Position numbers and translations under genes: made by a program. From Streptomyces melanogenes (lineage in GTDB: Bacteria > Actinomycetota > Actinomycetes > Streptomycetales > Streptomycetaceae): 64,000 bases of DNA. Under the pieces are notes generated by a model. It had not been told where the DNA came from. It did not search any database and saw nothing but the letters and a program-made list of their open reading frames with translations. How positions within the stretch are numbered: the first letter of the stretch is position 1; the number at the start of each line of letters is the position of its first letter. The DNA lies in contig NZ_BMTS01000005.1 of assembly GCF_014649795.1 (NCBI RefSeq), forward strand, positions 310,001 through 374,000, read 5' to 3'. Below are positions 49,809 to 58,532 of this stretch, piece by piece.

Positions 49809-51125
49809 ATGCCGGACATCGGAGTCGAGCCATATCGGGAGATCACCTTCGACGCGGACGGCGACGCCTCTCCGGCGGAGCGCGCGGCCCTCGCGGATCC
49901 GGACGTCACCGATCTGGTGATGTTCTCGCACGGCTGGAACAACACCCCGTCGGTCGCGACGGGCCTGTACCGCCACTTCTTCGCGCCCTTCCCCGGCCTG
50001 CTGGCCGAGGCGGGCCCGGCCGGGGCCGGGGTGCGCCTCGGGTACGCGGGCATCGTCTGGCCCTCCATCCGCTTCGCCGACGAGCAGATCCCGAACTTCC
50101 CGCACACCGCCCTGGCCGTGGAGCCGGGCGCGGGCCTGGACACGGCGACCGTGGACGCGCTCAAGCGGGCGTTCCCCGAGCACGGGGTGACCGTCGACGC
50201 ACTGGCCCGGCTGCTCGACGAGCAGCCGGACTCGGAGGAGGCATTCCGCCAATTCGGGCTCCTCACACGCGAGTTGGTGTCGGATGACGAGGAATCGTCT
50301 GGCTTCGCCGACGACACCGTGGGCGACGGCGCGGGCGCGGCGGCGCTCCTCACGGACGAGATGCTCGGGCTGTGCCGGGAGTTCACGCTCGCCCTGTCCG
50401 ACACCGGCATGCGGGTCGAACCGGGCCCGCCCGGCCCCTCGTTCTCGCTCGGCAACTCGCTCAAGCACCTGTGGAACGGCGCCAAGGAGGTGCTGCGGCA
50501 GACCACGTACTACGAGATGAAGCGCAGATCGGGCAAGGTCGGCCAGCTCGGGCTCGGGCCGCTGCTCGGCGAGCTCGCCCGGACCAGACCCGCGATGCGG
50601 ATCCATCTGGTCGGGCACAGCCAGGGCGGGCGGCTGGTCGCGTTCGCGCTGAAGGGGCTGCCGGAGGGGGCCCGCAACGTCAAGTCGGTGACCCTGCTCG
50701 AAGGGGCCTTCTCGCACTACGCGTTCGCCGAGCGGCTGCCGTCGGGGCTCTCCGGGTCGGGCGCGCTGGCGGCCCTGCACCGGCGGGTCGACGGCCCGGT
50801 GGTCTCCTGCTACTCGCGCTTCGACACCGCGCTCGGGGTGATCTACCCGCTGGCGTCGAAGCTCGCCGGGGACTACCAGGGCCTGCTGCAGCTCGACCGC
50901 CGCTGGTGGGCGATCGGCCACGACGGCATCCAGTCGGTGGCCCCCTGCACCGAACTCACCCTGGCGGAGGTCCTACGGGACGGCGTCCCCGACTCCGGCT
51001 GCGTGAGCGTGAACGCGGAATCGGTGGTCCGCTCGGGCGGGCCCCCGTCGGGGGCCCACAGCGACATCTGCCATCCGGAGCTGGCGAGGGTGGTGCTGGC
51101 CGCGGGCCGGATTGGCTGCACCTGA
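49809..51125 (+). CDS. Alpha/beta-hydrolase-like (lipase-like) protein
   Basis: A 438-residue protein with no signal peptide. VMFSHGWNNTPS gives the oxyanion region and IHLVGHSQGGRLVAFALK the nucleophile elbow (G-H-S-Q-G, about residue 268), and SCYSRFDTALG and GHDGIQS could bear the remaining triad residues. Between residues 105 and 190 is a long insert with acidic loops. Similar Streptomyces proteins have no assigned substrate. Its leader folds around the ribosome site. Confidence 0.72.
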   Translation: MPDIGVEPYREITFDADGDASPAERAALADPDVTDLVMFSHGWNNTPSVATGLYRHFFAPFPGLLAEAGPAGAGVRLGYAGIVWPSIRFADEQIPNFPHTALAVEPGAGLDTATVDALKRAFPEHGVTVDALARLLDEQPDSEEAFRQFGLLTRELVSDDEESSGFADDTVGDGAGAAALLTDEMLGLCREFTLALSDTGMRVEPGPPGPSFSLGNSLKHLWNGAKEVLRQTTYYEMKRRSGKVGQLGLGPLLGELARTRPAMRIHLVGHSQGGRLVAFALKGLPEGARNVKSVTLLEGAFSHYAFAERLPSGLSGSGALAALHRRVDGPVVSCYSRFDTALGVIYPLASKLAGDYQGLLQLDRRWWAIGHDGIQSVAPCTELTLAEVLRDGVPDSGCVSVNAESVVRSGGPPSGAHSDICHPELARVVLAAGRIGCT

Positions 51126-51154
51126 CAGCCCCCACCGGCCTGCGGCCAACGAAC

Positions 51155-53932
51155 TCACCTGTGCGAGGCGAACTCCACCACCTGCTGATACGTCGGCCGG
51201 TTCTGCCAGTTGATCGAGTTCTGGCTGATCCCGCCCAACGGCCGCTGCACGACGGAATCGGCACACCACTGGTTGCCCGCCGCGCACCCACCGTCACCGG
51301 GATACACCTGCGCGGGCGTCTTCGCGGCAGCCTGCCCGAGCGTGTTGAGCAGCACGTCACGGCAGGCGGACAGCTGTCCCCCGCCGCAGTACGCCCGCCC
51401 CAGCGGACCCGCGACCGGCTCCCCCAGCACCGTCCGCAGATCCTTGTCCGCGTAACTCCACCACCCGTACTGGAAGGCGGATCCGGCGTGCGCCCCGGTC
51501 GGACCGTGCCCGGCTGACGGGGCCTCGTCGGTGGACAGGTTCGACGTGAGCGCCGAGTACAGCCCGTCCCCGAGCCCCGGCCGGAACTCGGCCTCGATCA
51601 GCAGCGGCCACCACGCGTCCATCAGCCGCACGGCGTCCGGGTGGGTGTAGGTGTGCGAGCCCTGCGCGGTCTCCCGGCGCTGGGACCCGTCGGCCTTCCA
51701 CGACTCCAACTGCCCGACTGCCGTGGCCAGTTGCGGATCCGTGACGGGCGCGCTGCGGATGACCTTCAGGAGCTCGGGCAGCACGTCCTCGCCCCGCAGA
51801 TCGGTGACGGCGGCCTGCGCCATCGCCCGGGTGAGCGCGGCCCGGGTCACCCCGCCCTGCGCGACCAGCGCCTTGACCCGGTCGTCGAGGAGGTTGCCCC
51901 GGTGCACCGAGCCGTTGCCGAACCCGGCGGACGTGTAGTCCTTGGCCTGCTTGTTGTTCCAGGAGATGTAGTAGTCCTGCCCCACGGACTGCGGGTGCTG
52001 GGCGGGCGGGGTGTAGTCGGCGGTGTTGTACGCCGGGTCGAAGCCCTGCCACTCGTAGGCGCGGTCGGCCGCGATCGGCAGCGACGGGTCGACGTCGGGG
52101 TTGCGGACCGGGTTCTTGCCGCTGTTGTAGTACGCGGCGGTGCGGGAGTCCGCGTAGAACCAGTTGAAGGCGTAGTCGACGTGCTGGGCGGCCTGCTGGA
52201 AGGTGGCCGCGTCCTTGACGTACGTCGGGTCGTTGAACATCTGGAAGCCGATGATCGAGTCGGCCTCGTGGCGGTAGGTCGAGCGCAGCGAGGTGTACGC
52301 GACCTGCTTGCCGCCGACCGTCGCGCGGGCGGAGACGATGCCGTAGTTGGTGCGCCAGACCTGCATCCGGTAGGAACCGGCGGCCGTGTTGTCGGCGGTG
52401 GTCGGCTTCCAGGCGTTGGTCTTCTCCAGCTTCTCCATCGGGGTGCACACGCCCCGGTAGAGGTAGTGGGCCTGGTCCTGGCAGAGTTCGACGGTGTAGG
52501 TGTCGGTGATGTCCTGCCCGGCGGAGGTGGCCGACCAGGCGTAGTCCTGGCCCCGGCCGAGCTGCACGTACATGCCGACGCCTGCGAAGGAGGCGCCCCG
52601 GGCGCTGATGCCCGGGCCCTGGATCTCCTGGAGCATCAGCAGCTGCGGCGCGAAGTAGCCGGTCTGCGGCCCGAAGACGGCGACCGGGTTGCCGCTGGCG
52701 GTGCGGCTGCCGGAGACGAGCAGCGCGTTGGACATCCCGCGCGGCTTGCCGATGTCGAAGCCGGGCAGCGCGCCGTTGTTGAAGATGCCCTTCAGGGGCT
52801 TGAGCCGCTCGGGGACGCGTACATCGGCTTTGGCCTTGGTGACCGCCGAGCCGGTGCGGTCGTAGACGAGCTGCTCGGGCACGACCGTGCCGGGGTCGGG
52901 CAGCGCGGTGCCGCGCGCGTTGGCGGGCTTGGTGGCGTACGGGAAGCTGGTGCCGTCGTGGATCGTGAGCGCGGCCTCGGGGTCGTTGCGCTCGCGGAAG
53001 GACTCCCAGACCTTGGTGCCCTCGGCGACGCCGTACTTGGCCTGCGCGGCCTGGAGCGAGAGCGCGGCCTGCACCTCGCCGCCACCGCCCCCGCCGAACA
53101 ACCCGCCGACGACGGAGGCGAGCGCGATCAGGTCGGTGACCTTGAACGGCTGGATCTCCCCCACGTTGGTGATGGCGTCGATCTTGCCGGTGAGGACGTA
53201 CTCGCCGGGGAAGTACCGGCCGTCCTTGGACTGCTTGGCGTAGGCGTTGATGCCGTCCACGTACGCCTGCGCGTCGGCCATCGCCTGCTCGCCGCGCGGG
53301 CCGTTGGTGGTACGGATCCGGTCGACCTGGGCCTGGAGGTCGGCCTCGGTGTACGGGGCCTGCGGCCAGAACTCCTGCTCCAGGCCCTGGTTGGCGAGCG
53401 CGCCGCCCGCGAACGAGGTGAGCTCGCCGCGCCCGATGTGCCGGAACAGGTCCATCAGCCACAGCCGGTCCTGGCCGGCCGCGTACCCGGCGCCGTACTC
53501 GGTTCCGTACCGGGTGGTGCCCTTGATGTGCGGGACGCCGGTGGCCTTGTCGCGGGTGATGGTGACGTCGGGGCGCGGGGAGCTGGTGGAGGCCACCTGG
53601 CCGCCGGGCACCCCGAAGGAGGCGTCGTTGAAGAAGGAGTTGAGCTTGTCGTCGGTGAGCGTGGACTGGCCGGCGACGAGCGCGTCGTACTTGCCGAGCT
53701 GGTCGTCGCTGTGCGCGGGATGGGTGCCGAAGGCCTTGTTGCCGAGGATCTCGACGAGGGTGGCGTTGCCGTTCTCGCCGGGCGGCAGGATGTCGCCGCA
53801 GCGCCCCAGGCAGTAGTCGCTGTTGGGCGGTTCGGCGGCGCCGGCCTGGCCGAGGGGGGCGAGCAGGGCGGCCGCGAGGGCGATCACGGTGGCGGCGGTG
53901 GCGGTTCTGAGCCGTGCGGTGGGTCGTCGCAT
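51155..53932 (-). CDS. Secreted penicillin acylase family N-terminal nucleophile hydrolase
   Basis: A 925-residue precursor. The signal peptide ends LGQAGA-AEPP. DVTITRDKATGVPHIKG starts the alpha subunit region and GMSNALLVSGSRTASGNP (about residues 400-417) contains the Ser that becomes the N-terminal nucleophile after autocleavage. The enzyme family hydrolyses amides such as penicillin side chains and acyl-homoserine lactones. Being secreted, it likely acts on external N-acyl compounds. Substrate not predictable. Confidence 0.88.
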   Translation of the reverse strand: MRRPTARLRTATAATVIALAAALLAPLGQAGAAEPPNSDYCLGRCGDILPPGENGNATLVEILGNKAFGTHPAHSDDQLGKYDALVAGQSTLTDDKLNSFFNDASFGVPGGQVASTSSPRPDVTITRDKATGVPHIKGTTRYGTEYGAGYAAGQDRLWLMDLFRHIGRGELTSFAGGALANQGLEQEFWPQAPYTEADLQAQVDRIRTTNGPRGEQAMADAQAYVDGINAYAKQSKDGRYFPGEYVLTGKIDAITNVGEIQPFKVTDLIALASVVGGLFGGGGGGEVQAALSLQAAQAKYGVAEGTKVWESFRERNDPEAALTIHDGTSFPYATKPANARGTALPDPGTVVPEQLVYDRTGSAVTKAKADVRVPERLKPLKGIFNNGALPGFDIGKPRGMSNALLVSGSRTASGNPVAVFGPQTGYFAPQLLMLQEIQGPGISARGASFAGVGMYVQLGRGQDYAWSATSAGQDITDTYTVELCQDQAHYLYRGVCTPMEKLEKTNAWKPTTADNTAAGSYRMQVWRTNYGIVSARATVGGKQVAYTSLRSTYRHEADSIIGFQMFNDPTYVKDAATFQQAAQHVDYAFNWFYADSRTAAYYNSGKNPVRNPDVDPSLPIAADRAYEWQGFDPAYNTADYTPPAQHPQSVGQDYYISWNNKQAKDYTSAGFGNGSVHRGNLLDDRVKALVAQGGVTRAALTRAMAQAAVTDLRGEDVLPELLKVIRSAPVTDPQLATAVGQLESWKADGSQRRETAQGSHTYTHPDAVRLMDAWWPLLIEAEFRPGLGDGLYSALTSNLSTDEAPSAGHGPTGAHAGSAFQYGWWSYADKDLRTVLGEPVAGPLGRAYCGGGQLSACRDVLLNTLGQAAAKTPAQVYPGDGGCAAGNQWCADSVVQRPLGGISQNSINWQNRPTYQQVVEFASHR

Positions 53933-54000
53933 GCGTGCTCCTAGTGAGGACCGATGCGGCGGAGGTTACTGAGGGGTACCGCAGGAGGGAAGATGAACAC

Positions 54001-54039
54001 GCGTCACCTTTCCCGAACGTGCGTGACCTTCCCGGAATC
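54001..54039. promoter_or_regulatory. Tandem 20-base repeats upstream of the acylase gene
   Basis: GCGTCACCTTTCCCGAACGT is followed at once by GCGTGACCTTCCCGGAATC; the units share GCGT-ACCTT-CCCG in register. They begin 69 bases upstream of the penicillin acylase start. Such direct repeats are often binding sites of response regulators; which one is unknown. Confidence 0.4.
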
Positions 54040-54215
54040 ACCACAGGGCGACCGGGTGGGGCGCCCGGAGCATACGGGGGGCGTGCGACGGATTCCGGTC
54101 AGCGCCGCCTGATGGGGCCCATCGGATTTTCGATGGAGCCGGATCGGGTAGCCGTACGTCCATTCCTCGACGCCGAGCATTCGCCGAAGTGATGAGCGAC
54201 GGAGGTGGCAGGGCC

Positions 54216-54827
54216 ATGGCTGGTTTCCGCAGCCTTGCGAGACAGGTGCGCGACCCAGGGAACGATCTCGCACTGCGCCGGTATTCGCTGCGCAAGTGCC
54301 TTGAGCGCTTCGCCCCTTATGGACACCGGGCGACCTGGGACCACCTGTGTGTGCGGCACGGCATCGGGCCCGAGGACCGGGCGCCCGATCCGGCGCGGCT
54401 GGTGGCCGCGCTCGACGAGCTGGAGGCGGCGCGGGCCGTCTGGCTCGGATACGAAGCGGAGTTCGCGGCCCGCAGGAAGCGTGAGAAGCACGCCGGCCTG
54501 CGGATCCCCGGCTCCTTCGACGACTGGCACCGGCGCACCTGGGGCGGTTTCGGGGTGGCCTGGTGCGACGACCCGTCGGTGCATCCGGAGCAGGCGCTGG
54601 CCGAGGTGCTCGGCCGGATCATCGCGGCGCTGCGGACGGTGCCGGGCGCGGGCTGCCCGGTGTGCGGCGGGCGGGCGCTGGTGTGGCAGCGGGACCTGGC
54701 CCACGACCCGTGGTGCGGCCCGGTCTGCACGGGCTGCGGAATCCTGGTGCCGCAGCCGGTGCTCACCGCCGAGGCGCTGGTGCGCGCCAAGTCGGTACGG
54801 CGCGGGGCGCTGGCATCGGTGGCATGA
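54216..54827 (+). CDS. Hypothetical protein with two cysteine pairs
   Basis: A 203-residue protein. The C-terminal part has CPVCGG and CTGCG motifs about 25 residues apart (residues about 149-175), likely one zinc ribbon. The N-terminal part (RRYSLRKCLERFAPYGHRATWDHLCVRHG) is charged and helical. ATG at 54216 has GGAGGT ten bases upstream; an upstream GTG/ATG at 54189/54192 is possible but less well placed. I do not recognise the family. A MITE-like element lies just downstream. Confidence 0.62.
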   Translation: MAGFRSLARQVRDPGNDLALRRYSLRKCLERFAPYGHRATWDHLCVRHGIGPEDRAPDPARLVAALDELEAARAVWLGYEAEFAARRKREKHAGLRIPGSFDDWHRRTWGGFGVAWCDDPSVHPEQALAEVLGRIIAALRTVPGAGCPVCGGRALVWQRDLAHDPWCGPVCTGCGILVPQPVLTAEALVRAKSVRRGALASVA

Positions 54828-54848
54828 GACACGTGGGGGCGGATGCGG

Positions 54849-55059
54849 CCTAGGGCCTGTCGTCGAATTCCCGTCGTCGCCCGAAGGGCGGCCCGGCGGT
54901 GTCTGGTGCGTGCTCTCGGCGTGCCGGGTGGGAGCCCTCGTACTGGACGTACGAGGGCTTTCGCCCGGTGCGGCGAGTGGGGGTCCCCCCTGCTCGAAGA
55001 GCTTGGGGGAGCGTGCCAGGCGTCGCCGGGCAGACGGGAATTCGACGACAGGCCCTAGG
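54849..55059. mobile_element. MITE-like element bounded by 27-bp inverted repeats
   Basis: A 211-bp segment with perfect terminal inverted repeats of 27 bases (54849-54875 and 55033-55059) beginning CCTAGGGCCTGTCGTCG. Each end carries CTAG, and the outer boundary reads TA, consistent with a TA target duplication of Tc1/mariner (IS630)-like elements. Inside is another hairpin (54934-54958, GCCCTCGTAC / GTACGAGGGC). It carries no transposase, so it must be mobilised in trans. It fits between the hypothetical gene and soxR and may terminate both. Confidence 0.72.
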
Positions 55060-55107
55060 GCCGTGGGGGCCGCCCCCGCGATGTTGGGGCGAGCGCTTCC
55101 CGTACGC

Positions 55108-55611
55108 CTAACAGGTCTCGCAGGACGGGGCCTCGGCCGCGACGGCCCGCTTCTTCTTGCGCTCGGGCAGCAGCCGCGAGCCGGTGAGGTGGTCGCCGGA
55201 GATGTCGTCCGGGTTGGACAGGACACAGGTCTCCAGGGACAGGCACCCGCAGCCGATGCAGTCGGTGAGGTGGTTGCGCAGCCGGTTCAACTGCTTGATG
55301 CGCTCGTCGAGTTCGGAGCGCCAGGTCTCGGAGAGCCGCGCCCAGTCCTCGCGGGTCGGGGTGCGCTCCTCGGGGAGTTCGGCGAGGGCGTCCCGGATCG
55401 TGGCGAGCGGGATGCCCACGCGCTGGGCGGCCCGCACGAAGGCGACGCGGCGCAGCACGTCACGGCTGTAGCGGCGCTGGTTGCCCGAGGTGCGGCGGCT
55501 GCTGATCAGACCCTTGGACTCGTAGAAGTGCAGGGCGGACACGGCGGCCCCGCTGCGGGCGGACAGCTGACCGACCGTGAGCTCATGGACCTTCTCTGGA
55601 ATCTGCGGCAC
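55108..55611 (-). CDS. soxR: Redox-sensitive MerR-type regulator SoxR
   Basis: A 167-residue MerR family protein. [28 protein letters not shown] opens it (quoted in part; residues 11-33), a dimerisation helix follows, and [12 protein letters not shown] binds the [2Fe-2S] cluster. In Streptomyces SoxR responds to redox-active antibiotics such as actinorhodin rather than to superoxide. The far C-terminus ends SCETC, an extra Cys pair. GTG start at 55611. Confidence 0.93.
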   Translation of the reverse strand: MPQIPEKVHELTVGQLSARSGAAVSALHFYESKGLISSRRTSGNQRRYSRDVLRRVAFVRAAQRVGIPLATIRDALAELPEERTPTREDWARLSETWRSELDERIKQLNRLRNHLTDCIGCGCLSLETCVLSNPDDISGDHLTGSRLLPERKKKRAVAAEAPSCETC

Positions 55612-55672
55612 TCCTCGAACCCTACTGCGCGGGTGCGATCACCGTTGACAGCGGGCACCGCCCCCAGCATGC

Positions 55673-55688
55673 TGAGCAAGCGCTTGGA
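55673..55688 (+). promoter_or_regulatory. Candidate TetR operator upstream of the MaoC gene
   Basis: TGAGCAAGCGCTTGGA, 15 of 16 identical to 56887-56902 upstream of the neighbouring TetR gene. The core AAGCGCTT is palindromic. It lies about 55 bases before the MaoC start. Confidence 0.62.
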
Positions 55689-55739
55689 CAGTGGAGGCGC
55701 AAAGGCAGTCGAAGCATGCGAGAGAGGCAGGAACCGGGC

Positions 55740-56201
55740 ATGGCAGAGCCGAGGATCTTCACCTCCGCCGACGAGCTGAAGGCCGGAGTGGGCGAGCCGC
55801 TCGGGTACAGCGACTGGTTGGAGATCGACCAGCACCGCATCGACCTCTTCGCCGACGCCACCGGCGACCACCAGTGGATCCACGTCGACCCGGCGCGCGC
55901 CGCGGCGGGCCCGTTCGGGACGACGATCGCGCACGGCTATCTGACGCTCTCGCTCCTGCCCGCCCTGGTGCCGCAGGTGCTGCGCGTCGAGGGCATGAAG
56001 ATGGGCATCAACTACGGCACGGAGAAGGTCCGCTTCCCCGCCCCGGTCCCGGTCGGCTCCCGGCTGCGCGCCACGGCCGTCCTGACGAACGTCGAGGAGG
56101 CGGGCGGCGGCGTCCAGGTGACCGCGAAGGTCACGGTGGAGCGGGAGGGCGGCGAGAAGCCGGTGTGCGTGGCGGAGTCGGTGTCGCGGTACTTCTTCTG
56201 A
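55740..56201 (+). CDS. MaoC-family (R)-specific enoyl-CoA hydratase
   Basis: A 153-residue hot-dog fold protein. DATGDHQWIHVDP contains the catalytic Asp-x4-His dyad and GTTIAHGYLTLSLLPAL the hydratase-2 helix. It adds water to trans-2-enoyl-CoA giving the (R)-3-hydroxyacyl-CoA. It is convergent with a TetR gene, and both have the same operator upstream, so this hydratase is probably induced by an acyl-CoA. Confidence 0.88.
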   Translation: MAEPRIFTSADELKAGVGEPLGYSDWLEIDQHRIDLFADATGDHQWIHVDPARAAAGPFGTTIAHGYLTLSLLPALVPQVLRVEGMKMGINYGTEKVRFPAPVPVGSRLRATAVLTNVEEAGGGVQVTAKVTVEREGGEKPVCVAESVSRYFF

Positions 56202-56217
56202 GCGGCCCCGCCAGCCG

Positions 56218-56847
56218 TTACTTGGGCTGCGCCCCCACCATCCGCAGCACCAGGTCCGCGTAGAGCGCGCCGACCTCGTCCGGGGTGCGGCGGCCCTGGG
56301 TGTTGAACCAGCGGGCCACGTCGATGCAGAGCGACAGGACCGCGAGCGTGGTGCCGGGGACGTCCGGGACGTCGAACTCGCCCGCCGCCACGCCGTCGTT
56401 GAGGATGCGCCGCACGGCGGCGTCGCTGCGGCGGCGCAGGCCCACGATCTCGGTGCGATGCTCGGCGCCGAGCGCGTCGAGCTCGTACTGGACCACGCGG
56501 GCGGTCATGTGGTGCCCGGCGTGCCACCGCACGAAGGAGCGGACGGCGCCGTCGAGCCGCTCGGCGGCGGTGCCGGGGGCGGACGCCGCCGTCTCCAGGA
56601 TCTCCAGGGCCTTGTCGTGGCCGATCCGGCTGATCCGGTGGAGCAGCTCTTCCTTGGTCTTGTAGTGGATGTAGAGCGCGGCCGGGCTCATCCCGGCGCG
56701 GCCCGCGATGTCACGGGTCGTCGTGGCGTGGTAGCCGCGCTCCGCGAAGGCCTCCACGGCGGCGACCAGCAGCCTCCGGGCGGCCTCGGGCGTGACCTCG
56801 CCCCACGGCTTGTCCTCGCCGCCCACCGTCTGCTCCGCCGCGTCCAT
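56218..56847 (-). CDS. TetR family regulator of the MaoC gene
   Basis: A 209-residue TetR protein with HTH TTTRDIAGRAGMSPAALYIHY (about residues 41-61) and a C-terminal ligand domain (AALYIHYKTKEELLHRIS, TLAVLSLCIDVARWFNTQG). ATG at 56847; its own operator lies 40 bases upstream at 56887. It probably represses itself and the convergent MaoC gene. Confidence 0.85.
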   Translation of the reverse strand: MDAAEQTVGGEDKPWGEVTPEAARRLLVAAVEAFAERGYHATTTRDIAGRAGMSPAALYIHYKTKEELLHRISRIGHDKALEILETAASAPGTAAERLDGAVRSFVRWHAGHHMTARVVQYELDALGAEHRTEIVGLRRRSDAAVRRILNDGVAAGEFDVPDVPGTTLAVLSLCIDVARWFNTQGRRTPDEVGALYADLVLRMVGAQPK

Positions 56848-56886
56848 CGCTGCCCCTTCCTTCGGACGAACACCATACCCCGACGG

Positions 56887-56902
56887 TGAGCAAGCGCTTA
56901 GA
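56887..56902 (-). promoter_or_regulatory. Candidate autoregulatory operator of the TetR gene
   Basis: TGAGCAAGCGCTTAGA on the plus strand, 15 of 16 identical to 55673-55688. It is placed 40 bases upstream of the TetR start codon on the minus strand. Confidence 0.62.
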
Positions 56903-56910
56903 TCGTGCGG

Positions 56911-57198
56911 CTACAGCTTCTGGAAGGGGTCGTGCTCGGCCAGCAGCTTCTCCAGGCGGGCCTGGTCGACCCGGCTGACGATCTGCCCGGCCTCCTGGCG
57001 GTCGCGGACCACCTTGGCGAGCGTGAAGGCGGAGGTGACGAGGTAGAGGACGGCGATCCCGAGGAACGCGCGCACCCAGGCGTCGGCCTGGAGCCGGGCG
57101 ATGCCGATGGCGGTGGCGCTGATGGCGACGGCGAAGGACGCGACGGCCTGTCCGTAGTACGCGGCCGTGTTCTGCTGCTTGACCGGTGTCTCACTCAT
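56911..57198 (-). CDS. YiaA/YiaB family two-helix membrane protein
   Basis: A 95-residue protein with two close membrane helices (AVASFAVAISATAIGIARL and FLGIAVLYLVTSAFTLAKVV, each about 20 residues) and a charged C-terminus. This YiaAB domain is of unknown function. It lies downstream of the acyl-CoA dehydrogenase on the same strand with 74 bases between, and just before the TetR operator. Confidence 0.78.
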   Translation of the reverse strand: MSETPVKQQNTAAYYGQAVASFAVAISATAIGIARLQADAWVRAFLGIAVLYLVTSAFTLAKVVRDRQEAGQIVSRVDQARLEKLLAEHDPFQKL

Positions 57199-57272
57199 GG
57201 GCACAGGATGCGGCGGATGTGGCCGGGGCCACATCCGCTCGCGTACTCAGGACGTACTCAGAACACCGGGGC

Positions 57273-58424
57273 TCAGAACGCCGAGACGCCCGTCTCCGCC
57301 CGGCCGATGATCAGCTTCTGGATCTGGCTGGTGCCCTCGTACAGCGTCATCACGCGCGCGTCGCGCGCCAGCTTGCCGACCGGGTACTCGTCGATGTAGC
57401 CGTAACCGCCGTACACCTGAAGGGCGTTGTTGGCCGCGCGCACCGCCGCCTCGGAGGCGAACAGCTTCGCCTTGGAGGCGGCCGTGGCGAACTCCTCGCC
57501 CCGGTCGATGAGATCGGCGACCCGCCAGGTCAGCAGCCGGGCCGCGTCCACGTCCACGGAGATGTCGCTGATCAGCTCCTGGACCAGCTGGTAGTGCGCG
57601 ATGGACCGGCCGAACTGCTCGCGCTGCCCCGCGTAGCCGACCGCCGCGTCCAGGGCCGCCCGGGCGATGCCGACGCAGCCCGCCGCCACCGACATCCGCC
57701 CCTTGGCCAGCGCCGACATGGCGATCGAGAAGCCCTTGCCCTCGGGCCCGAGCAGCGCGCTCGCGGGGACGCGCACGTCCTGGAGGACCACCTCCGCGGT
57801 CGCCTGGCCGCGCAGGCCGAGCTTGCCGTGGATGGGGCGGCGGCTGAGGCCGGGGGCGTCGGCCGGCACCAGGAAGGCGGAGACGCCCCGGTGGCCGGGG
57901 GTGTCGTTGGTGCGGGCGAACAGCAGCACCAGATCGGCCCAGGTGCCGTTGGTGATGAACATCTTGGAGCCGTTGATGACGTAGTCCCCGCCGTCGCGGA
58001 CCGCGCGGGTGGCCAGGTTCCCGGCGTCCGAGCCGGTGCCGGGCTCGGTCAGGCCGAAGCAGCCGAGCGCCTCGCCCGAGGTCAGCCGCGGCAGCCAGGC
58101 CCGCTTCTGCTCCTCGCTGCCCCAGTGCGCGACCGTCTTGGCGACCAGGCCGAGCGATACGGAGACGATGCCGCGCACCGACGAGTCGCCGCGCCCCAGC
58201 TCCTCGGTCACCAGGCAGTACGCGAGGTGGTCGCCGCCGCTGCCGCCGTACTCCTCGGGGACGGTGAGCCCGAGGAACCCGAGCGCGCCCAGCTTCTTCA
58301 CGATCGACCGGTCGACACTCTCGGCCCGGTCCCAGGCGGCGGCGTACGGAGTGACCTCGCGGGCGACGAAGTCCTCGGCGAGCCGCCGCACCGCGGCCTG
58401 CTCCTCGCTCAGCTCCAGGTTCAT
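57273..58424 (-). CDS. Acyl-CoA dehydrogenase
   Basis: A 383-residue FAD enzyme. CFGLTEPGTGSDAG, GSKMFITNGTWAD, and near the end QVYGGYGYIDEYPV and MTLYEGTSQIQK with the catalytic Glu (about residue 363) are classical for short/medium-chain acyl-CoA dehydrogenases. It is divergent from a TetR regulator, with an operator in the 108-base gap. It introduces the double bond in beta-oxidation or in branched-chain acyl-CoA degradation. Confidence 0.9.
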   Translation of the reverse strand: MNLELSEEQAAVRRLAEDFVAREVTPYAAAWDRAESVDRSIVKKLGALGFLGLTVPEEYGGSGGDHLAYCLVTEELGRGDSSVRGIVSVSLGLVAKTVAHWGSEEQKRAWLPRLTSGEALGCFGLTEPGTGSDAGNLATRAVRDGGDYVINGSKMFITNGTWADLVLLFARTNDTPGHRGVSAFLVPADAPGLSRRPIHGKLGLRGQATAEVVLQDVRVPASALLGPEGKGFSIAMSALAKGRMSVAAGCVGIARAALDAAVGYAGQREQFGRSIAHYQLVQELISDISVDVDAARLLTWRVADLIDRGEEFATAASKAKLFASEAAVRAANNALQVYGGYGYIDEYPVGKLARDARVMTLYEGTSQIQKLIIGRAETGVSAF

Positions 58425-58488
58425 GTCGCTCGCACCCCAGGTGGTCCGGTCGTTCGGCGGTCCGGCGCATCGGCTCGGCCGCCGTTTA

Positions 58489-58509
58489 ATTAGCGCTGCT
58501 AGTTTTCCG
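58489..58509. promoter_or_regulatory. Candidate TetR operator between acyl-CoA dehydrogenase and tetR
   Basis: ATTAGCGCTGCTAGTTTTCC (plus a G) matches 63542-63562 in 18 of 21 positions. The core AATTAGC-GCT-GCTAGTT is an inverted repeat with one mismatch. It lies in the divergent gap, so it could control both genes. Confidence 0.65.
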
Positions 58510-58532
58510 TGCGCAGGCCTACTATGTGCCGC

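Noticed and set aside
51155..53932. Penicillin resistance or beta-lactam cluster
   Set aside because: The protein is a penicillin acylase family member by fold, but no beta-lactam genes are present. The family has many N-acyl substrates.
54849..55059. Remnant of an integrative element or att site
   Set aside because: No integrase, no tRNA overlap and no direct-repeat pair; inverted ends fit a MITE better.
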